Source: Lysobacter sp. GX 14042 (lineage in GTDB: Bacteria > Pseudomonadota > Gammaproteobacteria > Xanthomonadales > Xanthomonadaceae). Taken from it: DNA of 64,000 nucleotides. The position numbers were made by a program, and so were the translations under genes. The notes under the pieces are model-generated. The model saw only the letters and a program-made list of their open reading frames with translations, did not search any database and had not been told where the DNA came from. Below are positions 1-10,000 of this stretch, in pieces (positions within the stretch are counted from its first letter, which is position 1; the number at the start of each line of letters is the position of its first letter). Location: contig NZ_JAJUWY010000005.1 in assembly GCF_021390425.1 (NCBI RefSeq), positions 124,001-188,000 on the forward strand. Direction: 5' to 3'.

Positions 1-1
1 G

Positions 2-1099
2 ATCGTCGACATCCGCCCCGGCGACCGCTGCGCGGTGGTCCAGCCCGGGGTGCTCAACGGCGCCCTGCAGCAGGCGCTCGCCGGCCATGGCCTGTTCTGG
101 CCCCCGGACCCGACCAGCGCCGCCTTCAGCACCATCGGCGGCAACCTGGCCTGCAATGCCGGCGGGCCGCGGGCGGTGAAGTACGGCGCCAGCCGCGACA
201 ACGTGCTGGCGATCACCGCGGTGACCGGGGCCGGCGAACGGGTCCGGCTCGGCAGCGCGACCACCAAGGGTTCGACCGGCTACGACCTGCAGCGGCTGCT
301 GGTCGGCAGCGAAGGCACCCTGGGGCTGATCGTCGAGGCGACCTTGCGGCTGGTCCCGACGCCGCCGGCGCGGCGGGCCCTGCGCGCGGTCTACCGCGAC
401 GTGTCCAGCGCGGCGCGCGCGGTGGCACGGCTGATGGCCCAGCCGGTGACCCCGTCAATGCTGGAGTTCATGGACTCGCATGCGGTCGGGCTGGCACGCG
501 ACATCGGCGGCGCCGACCTGCCGGGCGACGCCGGGGCGCTGCTGATGATCGAGGCCGACGGCCCCGCGGAGCACCTGGAGGCCGACCTCGCCGCCCTGCG
601 CGCCGCCGCCATGGGCGACGGCCTGGTCAGCCTGGAGGCCGCCGACGACGAGGCCGCCAGGGCCCGCCTGTGGGCCGCGCGCAAGGCGCTCTCCCCCGCC
701 CTGCGCACGCTGGCGCCGGGCAAGATCAACGAGGACGTGGTGGTGCCGGTCTCGCGCATCCCCGACCTGGTCGACGGCGTGCAGCACATCGCCGCCCGCG
801 CCCGGCTGCCGATCGTCTGCTTCGGCCACGCCGGCAACGGCAACCTGCACGTCAACCTGATGTACGACCCGGCCGATGCCGACCAGTCGGCGCGCGCACG
901 CGAGGCCATGGGCCGGGTGTTCACCCTGGCGGTCGAACTGGGCGGCACGCTGTCGGGCGAGCACGGGATCGGCCTGGCCAAGCGCGACTTCATGCCCCAG
1001 GCGGTCGGCGCGCAGACGCTGGAACTGATGCGCCAGATCAAGGCGGTGTTCGACCCGGACGGGATCCTCAACCCGGGCAAGTTGTTGCCACCACGGTGA
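2..1099 (+). CDS. FAD-linked oxidase (GlcD/D-lactate dehydrogenase type), 5' end missing
   Basis: Flavin-dependent 2-hydroxyacid oxidase or dehydrogenase of the GlcD/Dld-II family. The frame is open from base 2 and already reads IVDIRPGDRCAVVQPGV, part of the FAD-binding PCMH domain, so the true start lies upstream. The visible part has the FAD-domain glycine stretches (GGNLACNAGGPRAVKYG, STGYDLQRLLVGSEGTLGLI). The C-terminal oxidase domain has FGHAGNGNLHVNLMYD and SGEHGIGLAKRDFM, the His-containing active-site motifs of the family, and ends FDPDGILNPGKLL. About 365 residues are visible of an expected 460-500. A GlcF-like Fe-S protein is encoded 32 kb away on the other strand, so glycolate versus D-lactate specificity cannot be settled here. 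Confidence 0.9.
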   Translation: MVDIRPGDRCAVVQPGVLNGALQQALAGHGLFWPPDPTSAAFSTIGGNLACNAGGPRAVKYGASRDNVLAITAVTGAGERVRLGSATTKGSTGYDLQRLLVGSEGTLGLIVEATLRLVPTPPARRALRAVYRDVSSAARAVARLMAQPVTPSMLEFMDSHAVGLARDIGGADLPGDAGALLMIEADGPAEHLEADLAALRAAAMGDGLVSLEAADDEAARARLWAARKALSPALRTLAPGKINEDVVVPVSRIPDLVDGVQHIAARARLPIVCFGHAGNGNLHVNLMYDPADADQSARAREAMGRVFTLAVELGGTLSGEHGIGLAKRDFMPQAVGAQTLELMRQIKAVFDPDGILNPGKLLPPR

Positions 1100-1182
1100 T
1101 TGGCTTTGCCGCAACCGTGAAGGTTCCGGCGCAATACGGCGTGCCGCCTATTGCGCCCTACGTGCGCGGGGGGAAATAGGCG

Positions 1183-1776
1183 ATGGCCGGGTCGAACCGT
1201 TGCGAGCTCGACCGCTTGTTGCGGCAGATCGAGGCCTGCCGCCTCTGCGCCGGCGTGCTCGGCCACGAGCCGCGGCCGGTGCTGCAGGCCGGCACCGGCG
1301 CACGCATCCTGGTGGCCGGCCAGGCACCCGGGCGCAAGGTGCACGAGAGCGGCGTGCCCTGGGACGACGCCAGCGGCCGCCGCCTGCGCGACTGGCTGCA
1401 GATGGACGAGGCCACCTTCTACGACCCGCAGAAGGTCGCGCTGGTGCCGATGGGCTTCTGCTATCCCGGCAAGGCGGGCTCGGGTGACGCCCCGCCCCGC
1501 CGCGAGTGCCGCGCGGCCTGGCACCCGCGCCTGCTGCCACTGCTGCCCGACATCGGGCTGGTGCTGGCGATCGGCCAGTACGCGCAGAGCTATTACCTGG
1601 GCGATCGCCACAAGGGCAGCCTGACGGCGAACCTGCGCGCCTGGCGCGAGTTCCTGCCCGGCCTGCTTCCGCTGCCGCACCCGAGCCCGCGCAACGTGGC
1701 CTGGTTCAAGGCCAACCCGTGGTTCGAGGGCGAGGTGCTGCCGGGGTTGCGGGCGCGGGTGGGCGAGCTGCTGTGA
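1183..1776 (+). CDS. uracil-DNA glycosylase family protein
   Basis: A 197-residue member of the uracil-DNA glycosylase superfamily, which removes deaminated bases in base-excision repair. Near residues 44-60 it has GQAPGRKVHESGVPWDD, the first active-site block of the superfamily, and later PHPSPRN, the second block containing the catalytic or base-contacting His. An N-terminal CRLCAG resembles the family start. The sequence is closer to the short UDG-like proteins annotated simply as 'uracil-DNA glycosylase family' than to the classical Ung enzyme. It sits 83 bp after the oxidase gene and converges with thiL, leaving only 10 bp between the two stop codons. Confidence 0.85.
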   Translation: MAGSNRCELDRLLRQIEACRLCAGVLGHEPRPVLQAGTGARILVAGQAPGRKVHESGVPWDDASGRRLRDWLQMDEATFYDPQKVALVPMGFCYPGKAGSGDAPPRRECRAAWHPRLLPLLPDIGLVLAIGQYAQSYYLGDRHKGSLTANLRAWREFLPGLLPLPHPSPRNVAWFKANPWFEGEVLPGLRARVGELL

Positions 1777-1786
1777 CGCCCACCCG

Positions 1787-2797
1787 TCACCCGGCGAAAT
1801 GCATGTACCCGCTGCGTGGTGGCTGCCACTGCCGGCCGTCGACGGTGAACGCGGTTGCGGTCGAGCCGGGGATGGTGCGGCCGATCCGGGTGAGCGCGAC
1901 GCCGGCCGCGCTGCCCGCGGCCCCGATCCGCTCCGCCATCGCCGGGGGCGCGGTGAAGCACAGTTCGTAGTCGTCGCCGCCGGTCGCCTGCAGGAGGTGG
2001 CGCTGTTGCGCGGCGAAGGCGGCGTGCAGTGCCTCGGAGGCGGGCAGCGCGTCCAGGGCCACTTCGGCGCCCACCCCGCTGGCGCGGCAGAGGTGGCCGA
2101 GGTCGGCCAGCAGGCCGTCGGAGAGGTCCAGGGCGGCGCTGGCGGTGCCCTGCAGGGTTCGGCCGAGTGCCACGCGTGGCGTGGGCCGGTCCAGCCTGGG
2201 GCGCAGGGTGGCGAGGATCCCGGCGGGGTCGCCTTCCGCGGCGCCCGGAGCGGGTGCCGCGCCCTCTTCCGCGGGTGCCAGGTCGGCGTGGCCGAGCAGG
2301 GCCAGCGCGCCGGCGGCATCACCCAGGGTGCCGCTGACCCAGATGTCCTCGCCGGGGCGGGCGCCGCTGCGCAGCAATGCGCGGCCGGGTTCGACGAACC
2401 CGTGCACGGTCACGCCGACCGCCAGCGGGCCGCAAGTGGTGTCGCCGCCCACCAGTGACACGCGGTGCAGGGCGGCGAGTTCGAGGAAGCCGTCCAGGAA
2501 GCCGTCCAGCCATGCCTCGCCGGGATCCGGAAGCGACAGCGACAACGTGCACCAGGCCGGCTCGGCGCCCATCGCGGCCAGGTCCGACAGGTTCACCGCC
2601 AGGGCTTTCCAGCCGATGTCGGTGGCGGCGGTATCGTGCGGGAAATGCACGCCGGCGTTGAGGGCGTCGGTGCAGACCACGAGCTGGCGCCCGGCAGGCA
2701 GCTGCAGCACCGCGGCGTCGTCGCCGATGCCCAGCACCACGTCGGCCCGGGCCGGGGCACGGCTGCGGATGCGGTCGATCAGGTCGAACTCGGCCAC
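1787..2797 (-). CDS. thiL: thiamine-monophosphate kinase
   Basis: ThiL phosphorylates thiamine monophosphate to thiamine diphosphate, the last step of cofactor synthesis. The 336-residue product starts AEFDLIDRIRSR and contains the GIGDDAAVL nucleotide/Mg motif, the VNLSDLAAMGAEP block and LVGGDTTCGPL, all typical of the family. The frame is open a further 54 codons upstream but that stretch is low-complexity. The GTG at 2797 directly before AEFDLI matches the usual ThiL N-terminus and is chosen as the start. It is the last gene of the ribE-ribBA-ribH-nusB-thiL series, 67 bp after nusB, an order common in gammaproteobacteria. Confidence 0.93.
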   Translation of the reverse strand: MAEFDLIDRIRSRAPARADVVLGIGDDAAVLQLPAGRQLVVCTDALNAGVHFPHDTAATDIGWKALAVNLSDLAAMGAEPAWCTLSLSLPDPGEAWLDGFLDGFLELAALHRVSLVGGDTTCGPLAVGVTVHGFVEPGRALLRSGARPGEDIWVSGTLGDAAGALALLGHADLAPAEEGAAPAPGAAEGDPAGILATLRPRLDRPTPRVALGRTLQGTASAALDLSDGLLADLGHLCRASGVGAEVALDALPASEALHAAFAAQQRHLLQATGGDDYELCFTAPPAMAERIGAAGSAAGVALTRIGRTIPGSTATAFTVDGRQWQPPRSGYMHFAG

Positions 2798-2864
2798 GGC
2801 CTGGCTCCGGTGGTTGGCCGGCCGCGGCGGCCGGCAGGTCCGCGCCGCCGGCCCGGCGGCCGGC

Positions 2865-3326
2865 TCAGCGCCGGCGCGCGGCTTCGACTTCGGGCTGGCG
2901 CCACTGGGCGGCGGCGCGGTCGAGCACGCCGTTGACGTAGGTGTGGCCGTGCTCGGCACCGAAGCGCTTGACGCCCTCGATCGCCTCGTTGATCACCACC
3001 CGGTAGGGCACGTCCGGACGGTGGACCAGTTCGTAGGCGGCGATGCGCAGGGCGGCCAGTTCCACGGCATCGACCTGGGCGATCTCGCGGTCGAGGAATG
3101 GCTCCAGCCCGGTGTCGAGCCCCCGGTGGTGGGTGATCACGCCGCTCACCAGGTCCTCGAAATAGGCCAGGTCGGCGATCTCGCGGGCCTGCTCGTGGGC
3201 GAACTGGGTGATGACCTCGCGGGCGCTGCCGCCGGACATCGCCCAGGCGTAGAGCGCCTGCAGGGCGCGCTTGCGGGCACGCGAGCGGGTGACCGGGTCG
3301 ATGCCGTCGTTGCGCTTGCGGTTCAT
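2865..3326 (-). CDS. nusB: transcription antitermination factor NusB
   Basis: A 153-residue all-helical RNA-binding protein that forms the BoxA-recognising complex with S10 (NusE) in rRNA antitermination. Residues from about 14 read [19 protein letters not shown], the usual NusB opening, and the C-terminal half has the conserved [14 protein letters not shown] and [10 protein letters not shown] blocks. The length is close to other NusB proteins, with a short basic extension at each end. Its ATG overlaps the stop codon of ribH by four bases (ATGA), so it is translationally coupled to the riboflavin operon. Confidence 0.96.
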   Translation of the reverse strand: MNRKRNDGIDPVTRSRARKRALQALYAWAMSGGSAREVITQFAHEQAREIADLAYFEDLVSGVITHHRGLDTGLEPFLDREIAQVDAVELAALRIAAYELVHRPDVPYRVVINEAIEGVKRFGAEHGHTYVNGVLDRAAAQWRQPEVEAARRR

Positions 3327-3808
3327 GCGCGTGCTCCCCGGAAGGCGTCCTGCGCGAGCAGGTTGGCCATCTCGATCGCCGCCAGCGCGGCCTCCTCGCC
3401 CTTGTTGCCGTGGCTGCCGCCGGCGCGGGCCTCGGCGTCCTGGTGGCGCTCGACCGCCAGCACGCCGTTCATCACCGGCATGCCGTGGTCGAGGGCGACG
3501 CGCATCAGGCCCTCCGCGCAGCCGTCGGCGACCTGCTCGTAATGGCGGGTGTCGCCGCGGACAACGCAGCCCAGGGCGACGATCGCGGCGTGGGCGCCGG
3601 CCACCGCCAGCGCGCGCGCGGCGACCGGGATCTCCCAGGCGCCGGGCACGCGGACCACGTCGACCGCCGACCCGTCGATGCCGTGGTCGGCGAAGGTCTG
3701 CCGCGCGCCGGCCACCAGGGTGTCGGTGATGCGCGGGTTCCAGCGGCTGGCGATGATCGCGTAACGCGCCTGCGGCGGGCTGCGCAGATCGCCTTCAAGA
3801 TGGGCCAT
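3323..3808 (-). CDS. ribH: 6,7-dimethyl-8-ribityllumazine synthase
   Basis: RibH condenses 5-amino-6-ribitylamino-uracil with 3,4-dihydroxy-2-butanone 4-phosphate to form the lumazine precursor of riboflavin, normally as a multimeric shell. The 161-residue product begins MAHLEGDL and carries [12 protein letters not shown], the substrate-binding [11 protein letters not shown], and [16 protein letters not shown]. The conserved catalytic His is present (DTRHYE). The frame is open 57 codons further upstream into the end of ribBA, but the sequence there is not RibH-like. It lies 37 bp after ribBA and overlaps nusB by four bases. Confidence 0.96.
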   Translation of the reverse strand: MAHLEGDLRSPPQARYAIIASRWNPRITDTLVAGARQTFADHGIDGSAVDVVRVPGAWEIPVAARALAVAGAHAAIVALGCVVRGDTRHYEQVADGCAEGLMRVALDHGMPVMNGVLAVERHQDAEARAGGSHGNKGEEAALAAIEMANLLAQDAFRGARA

Positions 3809-3845
3809 GGGCTCGGTCGGTGTCGGTGCGGGGAAAGCGTCCAGT

Positions 3846-4979
3846 TTAACGTGCGGGCACGGCGTCGACGTACTCGACGACTTCCAGCCCGAAGCCGGCC
3901 AGGCCCACCTGCTTGCGCGGGGTGCCCAGCACCCTGAGCCTGCCCAGCCCCAGGTCGGCGAGGATCTGGCTGCCGGCACCGTTGCGCCGCCACTCGGTCA
4001 GGCCCTGGCCGGCGCCCGGGCTGAGTTCGGGTGCGGGGGCCTCGGCTTCGGACGGATCGCGCCGGATCCGCGCCAGCAGCGCGTCGGCATCGGCGTGGTC
4101 GGCCAGCAGCACCAGCGCGCCGCGGCCCTCGGCGGCGATCGCGCCCAGCACGTCGCCCACCGCCGGGCCGAAGTCCGCCCGCCGCCAGTGCAGCGCATCG
4201 GCCAGCGGGTTGTGCACGTGCACCCGGACCAGGCTCGGGGTGGCGGCGTCGGGTTCGCCGCGCAGCAGGGCGAAGTGCAGCCCGTGGCGCAGGCGGTCGC
4301 GGTAGGTGACCAGCCGGAACGGGCCGTGGTCGGTGTCGATGTCGCGCTCGTCGATGCGCTCGACGGTGTGCTCGGTCTCCAGCCGATAGCGGATCAGCTG
4401 CTCGATCGAGCCGATCTTCAGCCCGTGCTCGGCGGCGAACGCCTCCAGTTCCGGGCGCCGGGCCATGGTGCCGTCGGGGTTCAGCACCTCCACCAGCACG
4501 CCGGCCGGCTCCAGCCCGGCCAGCAGCGCCAGGTCGACCGCGGCCTCGGTGTGGCCGGCGCGGTTGAGCACCCCGCCCGGCTGCGCCTGCAGCGGGAAGA
4601 TGTGCCCGGGCTGGACCACGTCGGCCGGCGAGGCATCCGGACGCACCGCGGTGCGCACGGTGTGGGCGCGGTCGTAGGCGCTGATGCCGGTGGTCACCCC
4701 TTCGGCGGCCTCGATGCTGACGGTGAAGTTGGTGTGGTGCGGGGAGGTGTTGTCGCGGACCATCGGCGGCAGGCCGAGCTGGTTGACCCGCTCGCGGGTC
4801 AGCGACAGGCAGACCAGGCCGCGGGCGTGGGTGACCATGAAGTTGATGTCCGAGGGGCGGACCAGCTCGGCGGCCATGATCAGGTCTCCCTCGTTCTCGC
4901 GGTCCTCGTCGTCGACGATCACGACCATGCGGCCGGCGCGGATCTCCTCGATCAGTTCGGGGACAGTGGCGAAGCTCAT
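3846..4979 (-). CDS. ribBA: 3,4-dihydroxy-2-butanone 4-phosphate synthase with degenerate GTP cyclohydrolase II domain
   Basis: The N-terminal half is a standard RibB domain making the four-carbon riboflavin precursor from ribulose 5-phosphate: [13 protein letters not shown] near residues 22-34, then [10 protein letters not shown] and [11 protein letters not shown]. The C-terminal half aligns with GTP cyclohydrolase II but lacks its zinc site: where active enzymes have a Cys-x10-Cys-x-Cys arrangement this protein reads [20 protein letters not shown]. The HRQEGRNIGL-type catalytic loop is also replaced ([11 protein letters not shown]). A RibBX-like variant with an inactive RibA half has been described in Proteobacteria. 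A separate RibA is therefore expected elsewhere in the genome. Its ATG overlaps the ribE stop codon. Confidence 0.93.
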   Translation of the reverse strand: MSFATVPELIEEIRAGRMVVIVDDEDRENEGDLIMAAELVRPSDINFMVTHARGLVCLSLTRERVNQLGLPPMVRDNTSPHHTNFTVSIEAAEGVTTGISAYDRAHTVRTAVRPDASPADVVQPGHIFPLQAQPGGVLNRAGHTEAAVDLALLAGLEPAGVLVEVLNPDGTMARRPELEAFAAEHGLKIGSIEQLIRYRLETEHTVERIDERDIDTDHGPFRLVTYRDRLRHGLHFALLRGEPDAATPSLVRVHVHNPLADALHWRRADFGPAVGDVLGAIAAEGRGALVLLADHADADALLARIRRDPSEAEAPAPELSPGAGQGLTEWRRNGAGSQILADLGLGRLRVLGTPRKQVGLAGFGLEVVEYVDAVPAR

Positions 4980-5572
4980 GTGCGTTCTCCCAGCAGGCGC
5001 TCGACGTAGCGGGCGACCAGGTCGATTTCCAGGTTGACGGCGTCGCCCGGGCGGGTCGACGCGAAGGCGGTGTGGGCGACGGTGTGCGGCACCAGGGCGA
5101 CCTCGAAGCCGCCCTCGTCCACGGCGTTGACGGTCAGGCTGACCCCGTCGACGCAGATCGAGCCCTTGCGGGCGATGTAGCGCAGCAGCGCCGCCGGCGC
5201 ACTGAAGCGCCAGCGCTGGGCACGGGCGTCGGGGGTGACCGATTCGACCGCCCCCAGGCCGTCGACGTGGCCGCTGACCAGGTGGCCGCCGAGCCGGTCG
5301 TCGGGGCGCATGGCCCGTTCCAGGTTGACCGGCGCGCCGGCCTGCAGGCGCCCGAGGGTGGTCAGGGCGAGGGTCTCGTTGGAGGCGTCGGCGTCGAACC
5401 AGTCCGGCCCGTGGCCGACCACGGTCAGGCAGACGCCGTTGACCGCGATGCTCTCGCCCATCCGGACGCCGGTGAAGGGCAGGCTGCCGGTTTCCAGGCG
5501 CAGGCGGACATCGCCGCCGCGCGGCTCGCGCACGGCCAGCCGGCCGACGCCCTCGATGATGCCGGTGAACAT
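4976..5572 (-). CDS. ribE: riboflavin synthase (alpha subunit)
   Basis: Riboflavin synthase dismutates two lumazine molecules into riboflavin. The 198-residue protein starts MFTGIIEGVG and shows the internal duplication of two lumazine-binding barrels: a first MGESIAVNGVCLTVV block and a second RKGSICVDGVSLTVN block, with GHLVSGHVDG at the join. The frame runs 13 codons further upstream, but the MFTGIIE start is invariant in the family. It is the first gene after the FMN riboswitch and overlaps ribBA by four bases. Confidence 0.96.
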   Translation of the reverse strand: MFTGIIEGVGRLAVREPRGGDVRLRLETGSLPFTGVRMGESIAVNGVCLTVVGHGPDWFDADASNETLALTTLGRLQAGAPVNLERAMRPDDRLGGHLVSGHVDGLGAVESVTPDARAQRWRFSAPAALLRYIARKGSICVDGVSLTVNAVDEGGFEVALVPHTVAHTAFASTRPGDAVNLEIDLVARYVERLLGERT

Positions 5573-5662
5573 CAGACCGCCCCCTGCCGGCAGCGCTGGC
5601 CGGTCGGGCACGGTGGTGCGAAGTGGTGGGTCATGAAACGTTTCCCGCGATCAGAGCCAGCG

Positions 5663-5685
5663 AAAAACGCCCCAAGGCAAGGGGC
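5663..5685 (-). terminator. intrinsic terminator downstream of the FMN riboswitch
   Basis: Read on the minus strand the sequence is GCCCC, a 7-nt loop, GGGGC, then G and TTTTT: a short hairpin followed by a U-run. It lies between the riboswitch and the ribE start, the position expected of a transcription-termination expression platform. The stem is only about five pairs, so it could be weak or regulated. Confidence 0.6.
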
Positions 5686-5717
5686 ACGCGCAGGCTGCCG
5701 CAGCAGGTGCGCGGGCC

Positions 5718-5865
5718 GTCTTCTTTCATCCGGACTGTGACCGTCGGCTCCGGAGTCGGACCGGATCTGCTGACCTCCCGGCGGGGCCGGGAGCGCTCGC
5801 GGGCTCGTCGGGACGGGTGCGCCCAGACCTACCGCCGGTGGGGAATTGCACCCCGCCCTGAAGAC
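5718..5865 (-). promoter_or_regulatory. FMN riboswitch (RFN element)
   Basis: On the minus strand this stretch matches the RFN consensus in all its conserved blocks: AGGGCGGGGTGCAATTCCCC, ACCGGCGGTA, GAGCCCGCGAGCG, CAGATCCGGT, CCGGAGCCGACGGTCACAGT and CCGGATGAAAGAAG. The ends GTCTTC (5860-5865) and GAAGAC (5718-5723) pair to form the closing P1 helix. The aptamer binds FMN and represses the downstream gene. Here that is ribE followed by ribBA, ribH, nusB and thiL. ribD and nrdR lie upstream and are not under this switch. Confidence 0.95.
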
Positions 5866-5961
5866 GTCGTGTGTGCCGGACGGGCCGGCCGGTGGATTCT
5901 AGCGCGCGGCGGGGAGCGGCGCGTGGAAAGCTGTGGGCGCGCGGGTGGGATGGTTCATGGT

Positions 5962-5990
5962 CATGGATCCCCGCGTTCGCGGGGATGACG
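5962..5990 (-). repeat. dispersed palindrome, CCATGGA...TGACG family
   Basis: One copy of the palindrome family: CATGGATCCCCGCG, TTC, GCGGGGATGACG. The arms are perfect over nine pairs. It lies directly after the ribD stop codon and 97 bp upstream (in transcription order) of the FMN riboswitch, so it is transcribed at the 3' end of ribD. Confidence 0.85.
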
Positions 5991-5993
5991 GCG

Positions 5994-7094
5994 CTATTGG
6001 CCGCGCGGGCGCGGGTGCATCAGCACCCGGATGTCCTCGCCCAGCTGGCGGGTGTCGACGATCTCCAGCTCCAGCCGGTCGGCCATGCTGTGGATGTTGA
6101 GGCCGTCGAACAGCGGCCGGGCATGCGAGCCCAGCAGCACCGGCGCGACGTACAGCAGCAGCTCGTCGACCAGTCCGGCCTCCAGGAAGGCCGCGGCCAG
6201 GGTGGCGCCCGACTCGACCTGGACCTCGTTGATGCCGCGCCCGGCCAGCAGCCGCAGCACCTGGTGCAGGTCGAAGCGCGCGCCCTGCACCGGTGCGGTG
6301 GCCAGCTGGGCGTCGATGCCGCGGCTGAGCTTGGTATCGGGGGCGTGGATGTAGAGGGTGGGCGCATCGCCCTCGCGGACCCGGCCGCGGGCGATCGTCG
6401 CCAGCCCGGCGTCCAGCACCACCCGCAGCGGCGGCTCGAATGGCGTGTCGTCGCCCAGCCGCACCGTCAGCGCGGGATCGTCGGCCAGCACCGTGCCGGC
6501 GCCGGTCAGGATCGCCCCGGAGCGGGCGCGCCAGTGCTGCACATCCAGCCGCGAGGCCTCGCCGCTGATCCACTTGGACTCGCCGCTGGCCAGTGCGCTG
6601 CGCCCGTCCAGGCTGGTGGCCAGCTTGACCCGCACCCAAGGCAGCCCGCGGACCATGCGCGAGAGGTAGCCGCGGTTGAGGGCGCGCGCCTGCTTTTCCA
6701 TCAGCCCGGTGGCCACCTCGATGTCGGCGGCGGCCAGGCGGTCGAAACCGGCGCCATCGACCCGCGGGAACGGGTCGCGCATCGCCGCCACCACCCGCGC
6801 CACGCCGGCCTCGACCAGGGCATCGGCGCACGGCGGCGTGCTGCCGGTATGGGCGCAGGGCTCCAGAGTCACGTAGGCGGTGGCGCCGCGGGCCCGCTCA
6901 CCGGCGGCCTGCAGGGCCAGCGGCTCGGCGTGTGCGCCGCCGGCGCGCTGGTGCCAGCCCTCGCCCACCACCTCCCCGCCGTGGGCGAGGACACAGCCGA
7001 CCATCGGGTTGGGGCGGGTGGTGAAGGCGCCGCGTTCGGCCAGGCGCAGGGCGCGGGCCATCAGCAGGTGGTCGGTGGCAGTGAATTCGCTCAA
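5994..7094 (-). CDS. ribD: bifunctional diaminohydroxyphosphoribosylaminopyrimidine deaminase / uracil reductase
   Basis: RibD carries out the deamination and side-chain reduction steps of riboflavin synthesis. The N-terminal deaminase domain has the zinc site HAE ([10 protein letters not shown], near residue 75) and [11 protein letters not shown]. The C-terminal NADPH-dependent reductase domain begins around residue 150 with [15 protein letters not shown] and includes [15 protein letters not shown]. At 366 residues it is the usual bifunctional length. Its ATG overlaps the nrdR stop (ATGA), so nrdR-ribD form one transcript that precedes the riboswitch-controlled genes. Confidence 0.96.
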   Translation of the reverse strand: MSEFTATDHLLMARALRLAERGAFTTRPNPMVGCVLAHGGEVVGEGWHQRAGGAHAEPLALQAAGERARGATAYVTLEPCAHTGSTPPCADALVEAGVARVVAAMRDPFPRVDGAGFDRLAAADIEVATGLMEKQARALNRGYLSRMVRGLPWVRVKLATSLDGRSALASGESKWISGEASRLDVQHWRARSGAILTGAGTVLADDPALTVRLGDDTPFEPPLRVVLDAGLATIARGRVREGDAPTLYIHAPDTKLSRGIDAQLATAPVQGARFDLHQVLRLLAGRGINEVQVESGATLAAAFLEAGLVDELLLYVAPVLLGSHARPLFDGLNIHSMADRLELEIVDTRQLGEDIRVLMHPRPRGQ

Positions 7095-7609
7095 CGTTTC
7101 CTCCGGGCTGGCGGGGGGCCGGCCGCGTCCAGCAAGGGCAGCTGCGCCTCGCCGTTGTTGTCCTTCTCGAGCCGGTCGAGTTCCTCGCGGAAGTCGGCCA
7201 CGTCCTTGAAGTCGCGGTACACCGAGGCAAAGCGTACGTAGGCGACGTGGTCGAGCTTGCGCAACTCGCCCATCACGAACTCGCCCAGGCGCATCGACGG
7301 CAGTTCGCGCTCGGCGCTCATGCGCAGCTGGTGCACCACCGCGCGCACCGCGGCCTCCACCTGCTCCTCGGCCACCGGGCGCTTCTGCAGCGCGCGGTCG
7401 AAACCGGCCCGCAGCTTGCGCGCATCAAAGGCCTCGCGGCGGCCATCGGACTTGATGATCGCCGGCAACTTCAGCTCGATGGTCTCGATCGTGCTGAACC
7501 GCTCCCCGCACGCCTCGCACACCCGCCGCCGGCGGATCGTGGCGCCGTCGTCGGAGACCCGCGAGTCGATCACCCGGGTGTCGGTGTGCTGGCAGAAGGG
7601 GCAATGCAT
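7091..7609 (-). CDS. nrdR: transcriptional repressor NrdR
   Basis: NrdR represses ribonucleotide reductase genes in response to ATP/dATP binding. The 172-residue protein starts with a zinc ribbon [17 protein letters not shown] ... [10 protein letters not shown] (four Cys), followed by an ATP-cone from about residue 48 ([19 protein letters not shown]). The C-terminal extension after DRLEK is longer than the roughly 150 residues usual in the family and rich in Pro/Arg. nrdR next to ribD is a widespread bacterial arrangement. No NrdR box pair is evident in the immediate surroundings. Confidence 0.95.
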   Translation of the reverse strand: MHCPFCQHTDTRVIDSRVSDDGATIRRRRVCEACGERFSTIETIELKLPAIIKSDGRREAFDARKLRAGFDRALQKRPVAEEQVEAAVRAVVHQLRMSAERELPSMRLGEFVMGELRKLDHVAYVRFASVYRDFKDVADFREELDRLEKDNNGEAQLPLLDAAGPPPARRKR

Positions 7610-7612
7610 GGG

Positions 7613-7699
7613 AGCAGGAGTGAGTGAATAGGAGTGAGGAACGAGAGGAGAGCGCTTGCTTTTGCCTTTACTCGTTTCTCGCTTACTCGTTTCTCGCTC
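7613..7699. repeat. AG-rich GAGGAACGAG array, inverted pair
   Basis: Between glyA and nrdR the plus strand reads GGAGTGAGGAACGAGAGGAG, followed by a TC-rich half with ACTCGTTTCTCG twice. These are opposite-facing units of the GAGGAACGAGT family seen at seven other intergenic sites in this window. The array abuts the glyA stop codon at 7700. No open gene is visible. Confidence 0.7.
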
Positions 7700-8968
<1,269 letters not shown>

Positions 8969-8994
8969 CGGGACTCCAGGACGCTGGGGTGGGT

Positions 8995-9897
8995 TCAGGC
9001 CGATTGTAGCCCGCGGGTCGCGGCCCGCACGAACGCCTCCAGGGCCGCGCCGCGGTACCGCCCGCAGGGCAGCAGCAGCGACATCCGCCGGGTGAGCAGG
9101 GGCTCCAGGACCGGGACCTCCAGGCGGGCAAGGCGGCCCGCGGCGACGGCCTCCGCCACCGCCACCTCCGGCAGCAGCGCGACCCCCAGGCCGGCCGCGA
9201 CCGCCTGCCGGATCGCCTCGCTCTGGCTCAGCTCGAGGATGCTGGCGGGCGGCGGCAGGCGCGCCAGGACCAGCTCCGACAGCGCGCGGGTGGCCGAACC
9301 GGGTTCGCGCAGCACCCAGGCGGTGCCGGCAAGGTCCGCCGGCTGCAGCGCGGCGCGGCCCGCCAGCCGGTGCCCGGGAGGCGCGCACAGCAGCAGCCGG
9401 TCCTCCCGCCACGGCAGCGCCTCCAGCGCCGGATCCAGCACCGGGCCCTCCACGCAGCCCACGTCCAGCTCGTGCCGCAGCAACGCCCGCGCGATCGCCG
9501 TGGTGTTGTCGACCTGGAGCCGGATCGAGACCCCGGGCTGTGCCCGCACGAACGGTCCCAGCAGTTCGCCGACCCGGTAGTTGCCCACCGTATTGCTGGT
9601 GCCGATGCGCAGCTCGCCCGAAAGCCGGCCTCCGTCCATGGCCGCCCGGTGGCCGAACTCGGCGTGGCGCTCCAGCAGTTCCCGCGCCAGCGGCAACAGC
9701 TCGCGGCCACGGGCATTCAGGCGCAGGCGCCCGCGCTCGCGGTCGAACACGGGCACGCCCAGCAGCCGCTCCATTTCCGCCAGCGCCATGCTGGCCGCCG
9801 GCTGGGTCAGGTGCAGGCGCGCCGCCGCGCCACGCAGGCTGCCGGCGTCCACGGTCCCGACGAACACCTGGAGCTGGCGCGGGCTGACGTTGATCAT
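8995..9897 (-). CDS. LysR-family transcriptional regulator (YeiE-like)
   Basis: A 300-residue LysR regulator: N-terminal helix-turn-helix [20 protein letters not shown] then [20 protein letters not shown], and a substrate-binding domain from about residue 90 ([14 protein letters not shown]). The start at 9897 is preferred over the first in-frame codon at 9918 because LysR proteins usually begin a few residues before the QLQVF segment. It is divergent from a YeiH-type membrane protein gene, as in the YeiE/YeiH pair of enterics, so it probably controls that gene from the 103-bp intergenic region. Confidence 0.88.
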   Translation of the reverse strand: MINVSPRQLQVFVGTVDAGSLRGAAARLHLTQPAASMALAEMERLLGVPVFDRERGRLRLNARGRELLPLARELLERHAEFGHRAAMDGGRLSGELRIGTSNTVGNYRVGELLGPFVRAQPGVSIRLQVDNTTAIARALLRHELDVGCVEGPVLDPALEALPWREDRLLLCAPPGHRLAGRAALQPADLAGTAWVLREPGSATRALSELVLARLPPPASILELSQSEAIRQAVAAGLGVALLPEVAVAEAVAAGRLARLEVPVLEPLLTRRMSLLLPCGRYRGAALEAFVRAATRGLQSA

Positions 9898-10000
9898 CAG
9901 GAAAAATGATAACGGCAATCAGAAACAAGAAGTTCCACTTATGGGACCGATACCGCACGATGCGGCCATCGCGGCGTTGCCGCACTGCGGAGGTCCCGGC

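Noticed and set aside
391-2322. 643-codon minus-strand frame overlapping the FAD oxidase and thiL
   Set aside because: Pro/Arg/Ala-rich translation without motifs, antisense or out of frame to clearly recognisable genes.
5962-5990. Terminator of ribD
   Set aside because: The palindrome forms a hairpin but no T-run follows on the ribD strand; recorded as a repeat instead.
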